Source of the DNA: Maylandia zebra
Taxonomy: Eukaryota > Chordata > Actinopteri > Cichliformes > Cichlidae
Length of the DNA: 64,000 bases
NCBI RefSeq assembly: GCF_041146795.1
Contig: NC_135167.1
Location: 2,398,954 to 2,462,953 of the forward strand
Direction: 5' to 3'
Below, piece by piece: positions 26,088 through 37,520 of this stretch. The position numbers were made by a program, and so were the translations under genes. Numbering within the stretch: position 1 is the first letter of the stretch; the number at the start of each line of letters is the position of its first letter. The notes under the pieces were generated by a model, which was not told the origin of the DNA, ran no database searches, and was given only the letters and a program-made list of their open reading frames with translations.

Positions 26088-26927
26088 TTTCAGTGGAGCT
26101 TCCGTAAAACTGCGGTCAGTCGGACATAATAAAATCTCATCCATCCCGTCACACATCCAGCTGCCAGCATGCCCATCATCAGCAATGCCAACCACGACTT
26201 CAGCACCTACTCCATCAGCAGCGACGACAGCAGCCTCGACCGCTTCTTCACCGAGATCCCGGAGACCGAGACCCTCAAAGGCGTTTACTTCCAGCGCGCC
26301 CAGCTGCTGCGCGACCCGAAGGCCTCATACGTGGTCGACCGCACCTTGCAGGTTCTGATCAATGTCGGCGGCAACCGCTACACCTTCCCCTGGAGCACCC
26401 TGGAGCAGTTTCCTCAGAGTCGTCTGGGTCGCCTGCGCTTCTGCACCACCCCCGAGGAGATCGCACGACTCTGCGACGACTACGACGAAACCTGCCAGGA
26501 GTTCTTCTTCGACCGAAACCCAACAGCCTTTAGGGTCATCCTCAACTTCCTGGCGGCAGGCAAACTGCGTCTGCTCCGGGAGTTATGTGCCGTTTCGCTG
26601 CACGACGAGCTCGACTACTGGGGCGTGGACCCCGGACATATGGAGCGCTGCTGCCGCCGTCGCATGATGGCCCGGGTGGAGGAGGTGGCGGAGCGGGAGC
26701 GTAAGGAGGAAGAGTGGAGGCAGAAGAGGATGATGCTGAAGAAGAGCAGCACACAGACGGAAAAGGGCTATCGCAGACTGATCGTGGTGCTGCGCGATAT
26801 GGTGGAGAACCCTCACTCCGGCCTGGCCGGGAAGATGTTCGCCTGCCTCTCCATCGTCATGGTGATGGTCACCGTCATCAGTCTGTGCATCAGCACCATG
26901 CCGGACCTCCGAGATGAGGAGACGAAG
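26088..26927 (+). CDS. kcng4: kcng4 exon 2: 5' UTR end, T1 domain and S1
   Basis: The acceptor is the pyrimidine-rich tract ending CCTACAG at 26087. The exon has 81 nt of 5' UTR, then the ATG at 26169 in context GCCAGCATGC. A second AG at 26092-26093 could serve as an alternative acceptor without changing the protein. The coding part is GC-rich compared with the flanking introns. The reading frame continues past the donor into the intron for a few codons and then stops, which marks the exon edge. Confidence 0.9.
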
Positions 26928-29900
26928 GTGGGTACAGAGCTTACAGAATTTATAAAACAGCCTGTGGAATCAGTTTGAAATGCATAAAACGTTTTAAATA
27001 TGGGTTTAAATAAAAAAGAAATTTCTGGGATCGGGCTGAATGTTGAACCTGACGTCTGCATCTGGGGCCACTGTGTCACGGTCCTGGGTCGTTTAACCCA
27101 GCGTTTCATTGTATTTTGATATTCATTGTTTATGTTTTGGTTCTTTTAGTCTTCTTTAGCTCCTCGGTTGCCTAGTTATAGTTCTGTGCTCATTTAGACT
27201 CCTTGTGTCATCTTCCCCCGTTCCCATAGTTTCCCAAGTTCCCCTTGTTGTTGGGCGTGTCTTACCTGTCATGTTATGTCTGCATGGTTCCTGTTGTCAA
27301 CTTCAGGTCACATCTGAATCCCATCATGCTTCCTATTTATTTTGAAGGTCTTGTTGTCTTGTTCTATGTGCCTAGTTTACACTTCCCTTGTGGCGTCATT
27401 ATGATTTGTTTGTGTCAGCTGTTTCCCAGTGTGTGGCCACTTCCCTTGATCTCCCCTTGTTTGTATTTAGTCTGTGTGTTTCCGTTCAGTCAGTGTCAGG
27501 TTGTCTGTATGTACCCCCATGTCATCCTAGCCAAGGTTATAGTCATAGTTTAAAGTCATATGTGTGGTATCCACGGAAACCTCTAAATCTCTGCTCAAAT
27601 CTCAGGTAAACCATTTCTAAAACCACCAAACAAAGCGAAGATGCCAAACAGTTACGCGGTTTTCTGGACTTAAATTTGACCCAGAGCATATTTTCAAAGG
27701 TGTTATGTGCTATAAAACACTTTAAAAAATGAGGCAAGGGAAATAAAAAATCTAACTTTTCTATGTTTGAGTCACAGTAACTTTGAAATAGTAACATCTG
27801 CAGTACTACTTACACCTCTGATGAAATCTCACAAGTATTCACTTTATTTTGATACCAAGATTGGTTACACAGAATTTATAATTGCAGAGAAATACAATGA
27901 ATTTCCTTTTTGAACAGGAAACTTAACAGGTTAAACACATGGAAGTGTGTAAGACTTCTTTCTAACGGTCAGCAGCATCACAGACTCACCCAGTTTGTTC
28001 CTCTTCACACATTCGGGCTAATTGCAGAGTTCAGCAGTGCACAGCAATGCTAGCTCACACTCTATATAGCACGTAGCACTGTAGCTGCGCTCACCGCTAA
28101 ACTGGAGTCTGGAAGGGGATTTTTCTGAAATATCTAAATTAAAACATGTAAATATTATTCAGGACTGTAACCACACAGGTGCCAATGAACCAGGAAAGGT
28201 TATAGGAAAGAGGAAAACTGGCTAACCAGTAGAGGCCTTTTAAAGGGATTCATGGATGTAAAGAAGGGGTTGGCGTGACAGAGGATGCTGGGATAGGGTG
28301 AGATGGAGGCAGGTGATGTGTTTTGGTGATCACTGCAGGGAGCAGGTGACAGAAGAAGAAGTTTGTGTGAATGTGTAAATGTTGTGATGTGTGATCGTGT
28401 TGCTACCTCTACAGAGCTGCACATGGCGCATAACTGCTTTCTGTTCCTCACCAAAGAGTCTTTGCATCTAAACTTAACAACTGAAGCTTTCAGATGGTCC
28501 AAGAACAGCGTGCACTCCAGCGGTGGTACGGTTTGTGCGCTCGTGTGGACAGTAAACAGTCCTACATGATGATTTTCATGGTACATTGTTAGTTTATGAT
28601 GACTGCTTTGTTGGAGGACTTCTTGTAAAAAAGATGATCTAATGCAGAAAATGGTGCTGAAGAGGAGACCTGGTGATGCTGGTTAGAGCCGGTTGTTGCT
28701 ATAAAGCTCTTGTTTACTTCCTGACTTACAGTTTTATGTGTTGCAGAGATGAAAACATCATTTCTGCTGTAGTTGGCTCTCTGGGTCGTTCCCCTCAGTG
28801 GCGGAGCCGTTAGCGAAGGATGATTTTTAGCTGGAAATTTAATGAAAGTAATGAAAACTTCACAGAGCAGACTGTGTGTTGACTGAGAAACATTTCCACC
28901 ACAACACTAAATATTTCATCCTATTAACGTCGGCTCACGTAGCTGTGATGCAAAGTGGGGCTGATTGTGATTAACTGACAGGTAAACTGATGCCGACAGA
29001 GCTGCAGATTTTGTTCTCTCTCACTGTGATATTTACAGACAGAAGTTTCTAGAAAAAACAAGAAAGCTCGCAGTGATAAACACGCTGCACGGTACCTGCA
29101 CCCAGCAGCAGACAGGAGAGTGGAGATGTGACTACAGATGAACGTGCGATGTGTGGGCTGGATGTGTAAAAGCAGCTCTTAGCTAACACATTAATCACAT
29201 CACAGTAATATAACAGTATTTACATGTACATGTACAGTCTAACTGCACATTTGATCCCTGAGATATTTTAATATAAGAAAAAGAACAGATGCAACAGTTT
29301 ATCCCACAGTTTCAGTGATACAGAAACGCTGATTTAATTTGAAATTTTTATAAATAATTGTTTGTGCAGAAAATCCAGTGATTCTAAGACTTATATATAT
29401 ATATATATATATTTTACTATGACCCTACTGTAAAAATATACATTTGGATGGCAGATAATTAAAAAAGCTTTCTGATATATCGTTTATCTATTAGTTGTTT
29501 GTTTTGGTGTGTTCTGAATGGCCATGGAGATTTTTTTTATCAGTAGGAAAAGCTGTAAAACTTATGAAAAGCTTAAAGTGGAACATTTTTGTCCTTTACA
29601 TTTTCCAAATCCATCCAGTGGTCCTGATTCTGGCCCCTGGGCCTTATGTTTGCCAACCCAACTCAGTATGAGACAAAGGCATCCACAGAAAAGTCCAAGA
29701 ATACAGATATGGAGAATAAATCCTCTGTAATTACAAATAGGTGCGGTTATAAATCAGTGTAACTTCAGTGATGGAAAGAGCGATGACAGTAAAAAGACAA
29801 ATTAAAGCACATTAATGGGGCTCAGGCGTGGATTGAAAAGCAGCTTCTGTCAGCATGACTGTTTGCTGGTTGTTTTCTGCCGGCGGTCTGAGGTAACCAA

Positions 29901-32119
29901 AGGAGACAGCGTGCAGAGCTGACTGCTGTTGTCAGTGTAAAGAGTCTGAATTTGGCTTTTGTGAGCTGGAGACAATAAATCGATTCCTCCCGAACGTTTT
30001 TGCAGTCGGTCGGACTAATCGAGCCGACAGAAAATCAAAGTGTGGACGTGAGCGCTAAAAGAAGCTGAAAGTTCTGAATCTGGCCGACCTGTAAGGTGGA
30101 TGGTGCTGCTGCAGAGATAATCGTGCTAACGCTAGCTTACAGAAAATGCAGTGTTTTCATTTAATGTTAATTATCAGGAGTCATGGTTTGAGAAAAAAAT
30201 AAGATCTGACGGATTTGCTTTTCAAAAACAAAATTTCACCTTATATCTCTACAACTAATCAGCGCAGGCCAAATTCTAAAGACACCACTCAATGAAATTA
30301 GTAAATTAGCAGTTTACAGCAGCCTCATATTTTATCCTTTGACTCCACTAGAGCCCTTATTTAGCTCCTCCCACTTCCAGGCCACCCTTTAAGACCACTT
30401 TCTTTTGATTGGATACTCTCTATGACATCATGTAGAACCAGAAGTAGAAAAAAACTGTGGTAAACTAAGTGATTCCGGTTCACATGGATTACTTGTGCAT
30501 ACACTGTCCTCGTTATCTGGTCATGTTTGTTATGCACATCATGGCTGGAACAGGATAGAAGAAGATCTGATGGTGTAAAACAGGAGAAAGCAGAATGGAA
30601 GCAGGAAAATCGTTTTTACTATACAGCTTTCACCAAGTAGCAGGCAGAAAGTTCAGGTGAGGTTCACCATCCTTTCCTGAATCTTACCTCCCTCACAAAT
30701 AATTCACCTGTTTCCAGGAGTAGTATTTTATCAGGGAACACAGAGTTCTAGATTAAAAATATAAATTTTAATGCTTGATGGAAGCTGCCCGACGGCGTCT
30801 TCTCGTCAGAAGTCGTTCACATTATGTGCAGTTAGAAAAGCCCGTGTTCTTCCAGGTTGTAATTTTCACTTTTCTTTTTGTCGCTCTGGTATTTGTGGAC
30901 AGTTCTTCATTCGGGCGTCTTTCTTTCTCATTTTTTTGTCATCATTCTGTCATCTGTTAAAATCACACTGGAATAAAAATGGATTTTTTCCCTGAGGCGA
31001 CGCATACTTCTTATTACAACAGACACTTTTCTTTAGCATTCACCTCCAGAGAAATCAATGTAAGTGCTCTGCAGCTTTTAAATGTTTTCCAATTTCTCGC
31101 TTTGTGCAGGCAGACGTGGAATTAAAGTGATGGTAAGGAAAACCGAGAGGCCGTTTGCCTTTGGCACGGCGAGAGGCAGCGGGCCTCGCAGGTCACTGTT
31201 TTCTGAGGCTATCTGAGCATCAAGTGTGAAATCGATGGAGCGACACTTTATATTTGCTCCGTGTTTCTGTCCCCGTCTGCAGGGCGAGTGCTCCCAGAAG
31301 TGTCACAACATGTTCGTGGTGGAGTCCATCTGCGTGGCCTGGTTCACCTTGGAGTTTGTGCTCCGATTTATCAACGCCCAGAGCAAGCTGGCCTTCGCCC
31401 GCGGCCCGCTCAACATCATCGACGCCGTTGCCATCCTGCCGTACTACGTGTCCCTGGTGGTCGACATCAAAGACGAGTCGCACGAGGATGTCATCATGGG
31501 GGCCGGCAGAGGCTACCTGGACAAACTGAGCCTGATCCTTCGCCTGCTGCGAGCCCTGCGGATCCTCTACGTGATGCGGCTGGCTCGCCACTCTCTGGGC
31601 CTGCAGACGCTCGGGGTGACCATGCAGCGCAGCATGAGAGAGTTCGGCCTCCTGCTGCTGTTCGTCTGCGTGGCCGTGACCCTCTTCTCACCACTGGTTC
31701 ATCTAGCCGAGAGCGAGCTGGCGCCATTTGCCGCCACGCACCCCCACCACAGCTTCAGCAGCATCCCGGCCTCCTACTGGTGGGCCATCATCTCCATGAC
31801 CACCGTGGGCTACGGCGACATGGTGCCGCGCAGCATCCCCGGACAGATAGTGGCGCTGACGAGTATCCTGAGCGGCATCCTCATCATGGCGTTCCCGGCC
31901 ACCTCCATCTTCCACACCTTCTCCCGCTCATATCAGGAGCTCAAGCAGGAGTACAAGCGGGTGTGGAAGGAGGAGCGGGACGAGGAAATAGCCGCCGAGT
32001 CGGGGAAGAGCTGCTCCAAGGATGATTCTTCACTAGATGAGCTCAAATCCGTGTCGAAGAATGGGAACGACGGGATGAAGTCGAGCAAGACTCCCACGCT
32101 TCCGTCTGCAGCGTTCTGA
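26169..32119 (+). CDS. kcng4: Kv6-type silent voltage-gated potassium channel subunit (KCNG4-like), two coding exons
   Basis: Coding exons are 26169-26927 (253 codons, donor AAG|GTGGGT) and 31283-32119 (278 codons plus stop, acceptor TGCAG|GGC). The phase-0 join gives 531 aa, close to the roughly 520 aa of mammalian KCNG4. Visible parts are: a T1 tetramerisation domain (about residues 60-165, with INVGGNRY and CDDYDE); S1 at 222-243; S2 at 263-284; S3 at 295-313; S4 at about 336-358 with spaced arginines (RLLRALRILYVMRLAR); S5 at 372-394; a pore loop with selectivity filter TVGYGD at 426-431; and S6 at 440-463. S6 reads FPAT instead of the PVP bend of conducting Kv channels, a hallmark of electrically silent subunits. 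In this family such subunits do not form channels alone but assemble with Kv2 at the plasma membrane and shift its gating. GECSQKC after S1 and GPLNIID in S3 favour KCNG4 over KCNG1 or KCNG3. The a/b teleost paralogue is not resolved. Confidence 0.95.
27074..27560 (+). mobile_element. Truncated LTR related to the 9.9-kb solo LTR, inside kcng4 intron 2
   Basis: It begins TGTCACGGTCCTGGGTC, matching the start of the LTR at 9862, and shares further blocks downstream such as TCCGTTCAGTCAGTGTCAG. The 3' portion including the AATAAA and terminal CA is missing. Confidence 0.6.
29394..29411 (+). repeat. (TA)n tract
   Basis: About nine TA units in kcng4 intron 2. Confidence 0.9.
31283..32119 (+). CDS. 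kcng4: kcng4 exon 3: S2 to C-terminus
   Basis: The exon follows the acceptor CCCCGTCTGCAG and carries S2-S6, the pore and the cytoplasmic tail. The tail is rich in K, E and S, and ends PSAAF before TGA. In the Kv6 family the coding intron falls between S1 and S2, as it does here. Overlapping long frames on both strands of this exon are shadows of its high GC content. Confidence 0.95.
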   Translation, partial: GECSQKCHNMFVVESICVAWFTLEFVLRFINAQSKLAFARGPLNIIDAVAILPYYVSLVVDIKDESHEDVIMGAGRGYLDKLSLILRLLRALRILYVMRLARHSLGLQTLGVTMQRSMREFGLLLLFVCVAVTLFSPLVHLAESELAPFAATHPHHSFSSIPASYWWAIISMTTVGYGDMVPRSIPGQIVALTSILSGILIMAFPATSIFHTFSRSYQELKQEYKRVWKEERDEEIAAESGKSCSKDDSSLDELKSVSKNGNDGMKSSKTPTLPSAAF

Positions 32120-32350
32120 TGGAGGTCATGTGACACTTTTGGTTCATTATGTGTTAAAAACTTTCTCCTTCCCGTACATTAAAACTCTGGAGCAATTGTG
32201 CGATGAACAAAATAATATTCCGCACTCTAGATTCATGTTTCCATCAAAGTGTGTCCCCAACTTATCAGGTTGTAGTCGCCTCTTAACTTCCACCAGGTCA
32301 CTGAGGTTTGTTTACATCAATCTGATCTTGATCCTGATTTTGGCTCCTCC

Positions 32351-32356
32351 AATAAA
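32351..32356 (+). terminator. Candidate polyadenylation signal AATAAA for kcng4
   Basis: AATAAA about 230 nt beyond the kcng4 stop codon is the first canonical hexamer downstream on the same strand. Use of the site is inferred from position alone. Confidence 0.4.
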
Positions 32357-32399
32357 AAGGAAATCGAGCGCTCCCTAAATCAGCGTCTGACCACCTGCC

Positions 32400-34439
32400 T
32401 GCGTGAGCCAATCGCAGCTGTCCCCTGCATTGTGCCGCCGGCTCCACTGATTAACCAAGAAGATGTTATGCAAAGAGTGCAGGATAGCTGCGTCTGCACC
32501 ATAAAGCAACACAAATAACCTGAGAACACCCAGAACTGTAGAGTAACAATCACCCAACATCAGCTCAGACGTCCATGACAGCGAGGCTGTGCAGCATCCA
32601 CTCACAGAGAAACACTCAAATCGCATTTCACGTGGTCAAAGATAAGTGCCGACTAACCACGGTGAGTAATGAGAGCTTCAGGAAAATGGTCAGCTTACTG
32701 GCAAAACATCTGTTGTTACCTCATGCAGTTGTTTTTCAAAGCAGCAAAACGTCGCTCGTGCAGGAACAACAAACACAGACTTTAGATCTTCCTTCTAGGA
32801 GATGAACGAACACTTGATTCATCTGCAGATATTCATTTATAAAGAATAACTACAGGAATGTTGCATTATGTAAAAGTGGAAACAGCACCCTGCTGATTTA
32901 AATTTCTGCAAAGTTTTGCGAAAAAATGTTATGAATTTATTTTATTTTGGTGCAAATATTTGTACAGATGTGAAACCATCGAAAAATCCGTGAACGATTG
33001 TAACAAATAATCAAAATAACGGCTTAAACCGCGCAGCCGCGCTGAACATTCATCACTTTTTATGGAGTTTTAAAAATTTTAGGGAAAAAACAATACAAAA
33101 GGAATATAACATCTTCTGGTTTTTCCTGCAGCTAAAACAAAGTCCGACTGTAACTCTGCACACGTCACTGCTGACCTGGTGGATGTTAGAGGTTCAAGTG
33201 TCCTGTTTCCAGCCGTGTTTGTTTTTAATGACGAGCTCGGCGTATGTAAAGTAATCCCTGTGCACCGCTGTGCTCTACACGCTCCGTTTATCGCAGGTTT
33301 GTCTATCGTTGGCTCTCTGTGATGTCAAGTGGATCTCCTTATATGGTCATCTCCAGTCCACAGCCCTGGCTGTGAGTGCAGAACCACCCCATGCTCAAAC
33401 CTTTGTGTCTGTGAGCCACTCAGAAGATTGCTTTAAAAGGGGGAGGAGCTATAAGAGTTCAACGCTCAGTAAGATATGAAAGCGTTGTTTGGTATCGTGA
33501 GTCAGAGCAAAAGCAGGGAGCTGGAAATGAGTCGTTCCCAAAGCCTTTTCCGAACGTTGAATTCTCCCTTTGTTTTCTGAGGAGCTCCAAACTGTGGTCT
33601 TAATAATCTTACTCCTCTCTGTGGCTGCTAGGAGACACTGTGTCTGTAGTAATACACTATTTTTGTACACACACACACACACACAGTGCACCAATCCAAT
33701 TACAGTGTGATTGTCTGGAGAGCATCAGTGTAATGGAAGATCACATTTCTTCCTCTTGGTTCTTTCAGTTTTAATCAGATAACTGAAAGAAGATTCTCAG
33801 CATCGTCTTTTCTTCCCGTTTGCTTTCGGACTGTGACGCTGACCCGGCTCTCGAGTTTCGGGATGTTGGAGTGTCCTCGAATGGACCATCGGTGCTCGCA
33901 GAAGCCGGTGATGAAAACTTCACTGTGATGGATTGCACAGCACAGACGCCGTCACGTCTCAGAGAGGATTTTTCAGAGGGAGTCGATGGCAGCCTGGAGG
34001 GAAGAAAGTCATTTAAAAACCAATCAGCGGAGGTGTCGAAGCATTTTTGAGAACCACCAACTCGGTCCTTTAATGTGCACAGAAATTCGTGTCCTTCATT
34101 CTTTAACCGCTCACGTCTTTCTGGCATTTTTAAAATAAAATTACACTTGGATTCATTTGCTGTGATGAATGCTTTGGATTGTTTTATTGCACTCGAAGCT
34201 CCCGAGCAGTTTTAATGACTACACGACAGAAAAATGTGACTTAAAAAGAGGCCTTAGAGAACGAGATGGTGGGCTGCACTGTATTGAATGGAAGGACTAG
34301 TTAGCAATGAGAAAAATGCAACACTGCAGTCAGCAGCGATGAATTACACACTGTGGTAACGACTTCCTGTGGAGCTTTATTATAAAGAAACTAAAACAGT
34401 GTTTAAATTCAAAAGTCACCCTCCTTCAGTGACCGGCTA
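32400..34439. other. No gene seen
   Basis: Intergenic between kcng4 and the chemokine block. The open frames at 33771-34127 on both strands overlap each other and lack supporting features. Confidence 0.5.
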
Positions 34440-34765
34440 ATACCAGAAATGACCGTAAAGCCTGCAGTTCCTCTACCGTCCGGCAGAGGCAGCAGTGAGT
34501 CAGTCCCCATAGACTCCCATGTTAAAGCTTTACAGCAGAAACAAACATGTTTACAGCCTGATACACAAACTGTTTCATCTCTATAGATAATTTTCCTAAC
34601 ATAACACCTGTTTTATAACTCACCTGGATTAAAGTTTGTATTATTAGGGGCGTGGCATCACTGACTGACAGGTGGATGGTGACACAGGTGGCTGTAGCTG
34701 CTAGCTCTTTGCTAGACTTCACCTCAGCTAACTGGAGTCCCTGAACTGGACCTGTGGACTGAGAT
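34440..34765 (-). repeat. Dispersed non-coding repeat, copy 5 (inverted)
   Basis: The reverse complement carries the same blocks as copies 1-4, seen on the + strand as CCCATAGACTCCCATGTTAA, GCTGTAGCTGCTAGC and AACTGGAGTCCCTGAACTGG. Confidence 0.65.
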
Positions 34766-36416
34766 GTTATGTATCTGTGTCTGTGTGATCCTCTCGTTCA
34801 CTCTGCCTTCTTAAAACAAATCTAGAACATTTAAAAAAATAAATAAAAGTGGAGCCTCCTGATGGCGTCTAAATCTTGGACAGAATTATTCACACCTCTG
34901 CTGATAGAAATGTAATGTCAGATCAAATATGGTCCTCACTGTAAGACGGGCAGGCAGACTGATGATGCTGAAATTTGGCAGGAAATCAGCTCCAGATGGC
35001 GAATTTCTGTGTTTCCTTTCAGTAAAACAGAAAAGTTTCAGATGAGAAATCTGCAGGGAGTTTGTGCTTTTTGCCCTGAATTACATTCATTTGTGCAGCT
35101 CATACACATTAAACAGGCTGAAATAAACTGGAGCTGCTGTAACTCTGCCGTCACAGCTTCATGCACATTTCTACTCTGAACAAAAACCAAAAGGTCTGAC
35201 TTTGATGTATCTCATTATTAGATTTTGTCATCAGTTTAAATTCAGCTGCACTTTTCCTCCAAATGATTTGTGCTGGAAGCCGGACGGATCATTTCTGTGT
35301 TTGCTGCCTTTGTGTGCATGGCTGTCTTCAGATGTGTCGTCACGCTGACATCTGCTGTTATCGTTCGTGTTCGAGACGCAGATGGAGGCTGTGCGAGAGC
35401 CTCTTTCTGTCTCTGCAGAACTTGTTTGACACTTGTTGGCACGACGGCTTCGGTTTAAATTACAAACAATGGGAACATTGAAGTCCAACAGGCACTCGTT
35501 CTTCTCTTCTATCACTTCTTGTTTTCCTCCAACCCGCACGGCCTGCTGTCCTCACAGGAGACAAGGCTAACGGCGTGACACTCACGTGTCCTTCACCCCC
35601 TGCATCTTCTCCTTCATCATCCTTTGTCCGATATATCCAATATATCCACTCTCCCCCGTCTGCACATGTGCAAACCATCTCAGCCTCGCTCTTCTAACTT
35701 TAACTCCAAACCACAAAATATTCTAAACAGCAGCACATGAGCGGTCCTAGGTTTTATGAGCCCCGCCCCCAAACCGTGTACTCCTAGCAACAGTCTCAAG
35801 CTTAGATAAATGAGGACGGTTGAATCAGGAAGGGCGTAAATCCATAATATCCAAATCAAACATGCAGATCATCAGCTGCACTAATAATGAAATAAACAAA
35901 CTGATTGATATTAATAAATAAAGTTCACTGAGTAGTGGACACCACAGTTTTGACTGTATTGAAAGAGCTGTAGCGGTGCTTTGGCGCACCCTGCTGGTGA
36001 TATATGAGTTGTATTATATTGGAAGGAATATTTACAGACTGACATATTAAGAATAATGGAATAAGTTCTTAGCTTGAGTTCTTGTGCTTAAAATGTATGC
36101 TTTTATTTTGATAGGGGACAGGAAGGGTTTTTTTTAACCTCTCAGTGTCTCTGCATCTGTTTGAATTTTGACTTTGATAATTCTGGATTGAGTCACCGTC
36201 TACCTGAGAGGGACAAAGTGGCGCGTCGAGCTTCTGGAGAGCTACAATCGCTGTTTACTGTCTCCACTGAAACGTCTCATAATATTATCTAAGAACAGCA
36301 CGTATAATGTGACAAGCTTGTGGAACTCCATGACTAACCTTTGTGTGTGAGGAAGACATCCAACTCAGATTCAAACTCCAAAATAAATTGCAGAGAATAC
36401 TAAAGTTCAAAAGTCT
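34766..36416. other. No gene seen
   Basis: 35460-35700 has repeat-like text (CTTCATCATCCTTTGTCCG, CATCTCAGCCTCGCTCTTCT) reminiscent of dispersed fish elements. The rest is unique AT-rich sequence. Confidence 0.45.
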
Positions 36417-36422
36417 TTTATT
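36417..36422 (-). terminator. Candidate polyadenylation signal for chemokine copy A
   Basis: AATAAA on the minus strand about 200 nt beyond the stop codon at 36624. This is inference from position. Confidence 0.4.
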
Positions 36423-36623
36423 CTGAAAGGTTCAGGTGTACTACTTGGTATTATCTCAGTTTAAAAAAACAACAAAACACATGAAAGGTTTAAATAATTC
36501 AGTTTTCTTTGAAATCATCAGAAATATTGGGTTTAAGTTCTGTCACAGTTCAAGCATGAACATGAGCACCGAGCTGTAAAAATCATTGATGCTTGACGGA
36601 CACGCCCACAAAGGAACAACGTG

Positions 36624-37364
36624 TCAAACTTTCGGGGCTCCTGACTGTCGGGATTTCTTCTTAAATTCTTTCAGATGCATCTGCGCGTGTTTCCATTCAG
36701 GGTCGAGGCAGAACTTCTTTTTGGTCTCAGTGGTGACTCTGTAAGAAACACACAATGCACACTGTAAGGAACGTGCACAGCACCAGTGATGGGAAGAAGC
36801 TGAAAGGCACAAAATACCCGAAAACACGTAAAAATGCTTCATTCAAAATCATTTTAAAAAAGTGGAACGGATGATGAACCCAGTGAGAATGATCACATGA
36901 AGCAGATTTACAGGTCTAATGATTTGGAGACCAAAAATGGAGCAAAGAGACTAAAACTAAAGCTGCAGCTGAGCAGCTGATCAGGGAGCCACAGTAACAC
37001 GAAGTAATTATGCCAGCTGCAAAACTCAAAACTCCAAATTAGATAACATGAATGTTCAACACCTGTCACATGACTTTCTGTGTTTACTCACATGATCGCT
37101 TCAAGGTTGCAGCCGCTGGTCATCATCACGTTCGTCACCTTTGTCACTGGTATGTGGATTTTATTAGTGACGGCCTCGCAGCATTCGACACCGTTTGTCA
37201 CCATGTCTATAGCGACTGGCACTGTGGACACACACACAGAGTTAATACGAGTGCAGCTCAGACTCACGGCGCTCAGAGGTCAGAGGTCAGCGGTACTCAC
37301 TGGCAGAGCTGTGCTTCAGGAAGCAGATGAGCGTCAGGACTGTGAGAGCCAGCAGAGTCTTCAT
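36624..37364 (-). CDS. CC chemokine, copy A (three exons, 102 aa)
   Basis: On the minus strand the exons are 37364-37301, 37221-37092 and 36738-36624, joined by GTGAGT donors and CAG acceptors, for 309 nt in frame. The product starts with a hydrophobic signal peptide (MKTLLALTVLTLICFLK..., cleavage likely after HSSA). It then shows the adjacent cysteines of the CC class (GVECCEAV), a third cysteine (SGCNLEAI), the fourth in KKFCLDPEW, and a basic C-terminal tail predicted to be helical. Three exons with a first exon ending just after the signal peptide is the standard CC chemokine layout. The secreted protein should attract leukocytes through a G-protein-coupled receptor. No one-to-one mammalian orthologue can be assigned, so I give no symbol. 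It pairs with copy B at 53041-54068. Confidence 0.9.
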
Positions 37365-37436
37365 GGTTCCCGACACAGACAGATGTTCTTCTGTTGGAAT
37401 GTGCAGGGCTGATGTGCTCTGACCTGCTCGCTGCTC

Positions 37437-37444
37437 CCTTTATA
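37437..37444 (-). promoter_or_regulatory. TATA box of CC chemokine copy A
   Basis: On the minus strand TATAAAGG lies 72 nt upstream of the start codon. The same box in the same context precedes copy B at the same distance. Confidence 0.75.
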
Positions 37445-37520
37445 TCCGACGGCCACGTTCATGGCTCAGTGTGTTCTAAGAAGTCACGGTTCCCCTTTGG
37501 TTCCACTTCTCTTTTCTCCT

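Larger units (their letters stand above)
26928..31282 (+). other. kcng4 intron 2 (between S1 and S2)
   Basis: The intron is 4355 bp with GT-AG ends. It includes a truncated LTR (27074-27560), a (TA)n tract near 29394-29411 and otherwise unremarkable AT-rich sequence. No other coding exon is supported. Confidence 0.85.

Noticed and set aside
31261-32025. 254-codon frame overlapping kcng4 exon 3
   Set aside because: Out-of-frame shadow of a GC-rich coding exon. The kcng4 frame has clear domain content.
33771-34127. 118-codon minus-strand frame with an opposing 76-codon frame
   Set aside because: No family features. The two strands compete and neither has splice or promoter support.
37052-37412. 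Plus-strand frames over chemokine copy A
   Set aside because: Antisense shadows of the minus-strand exons.
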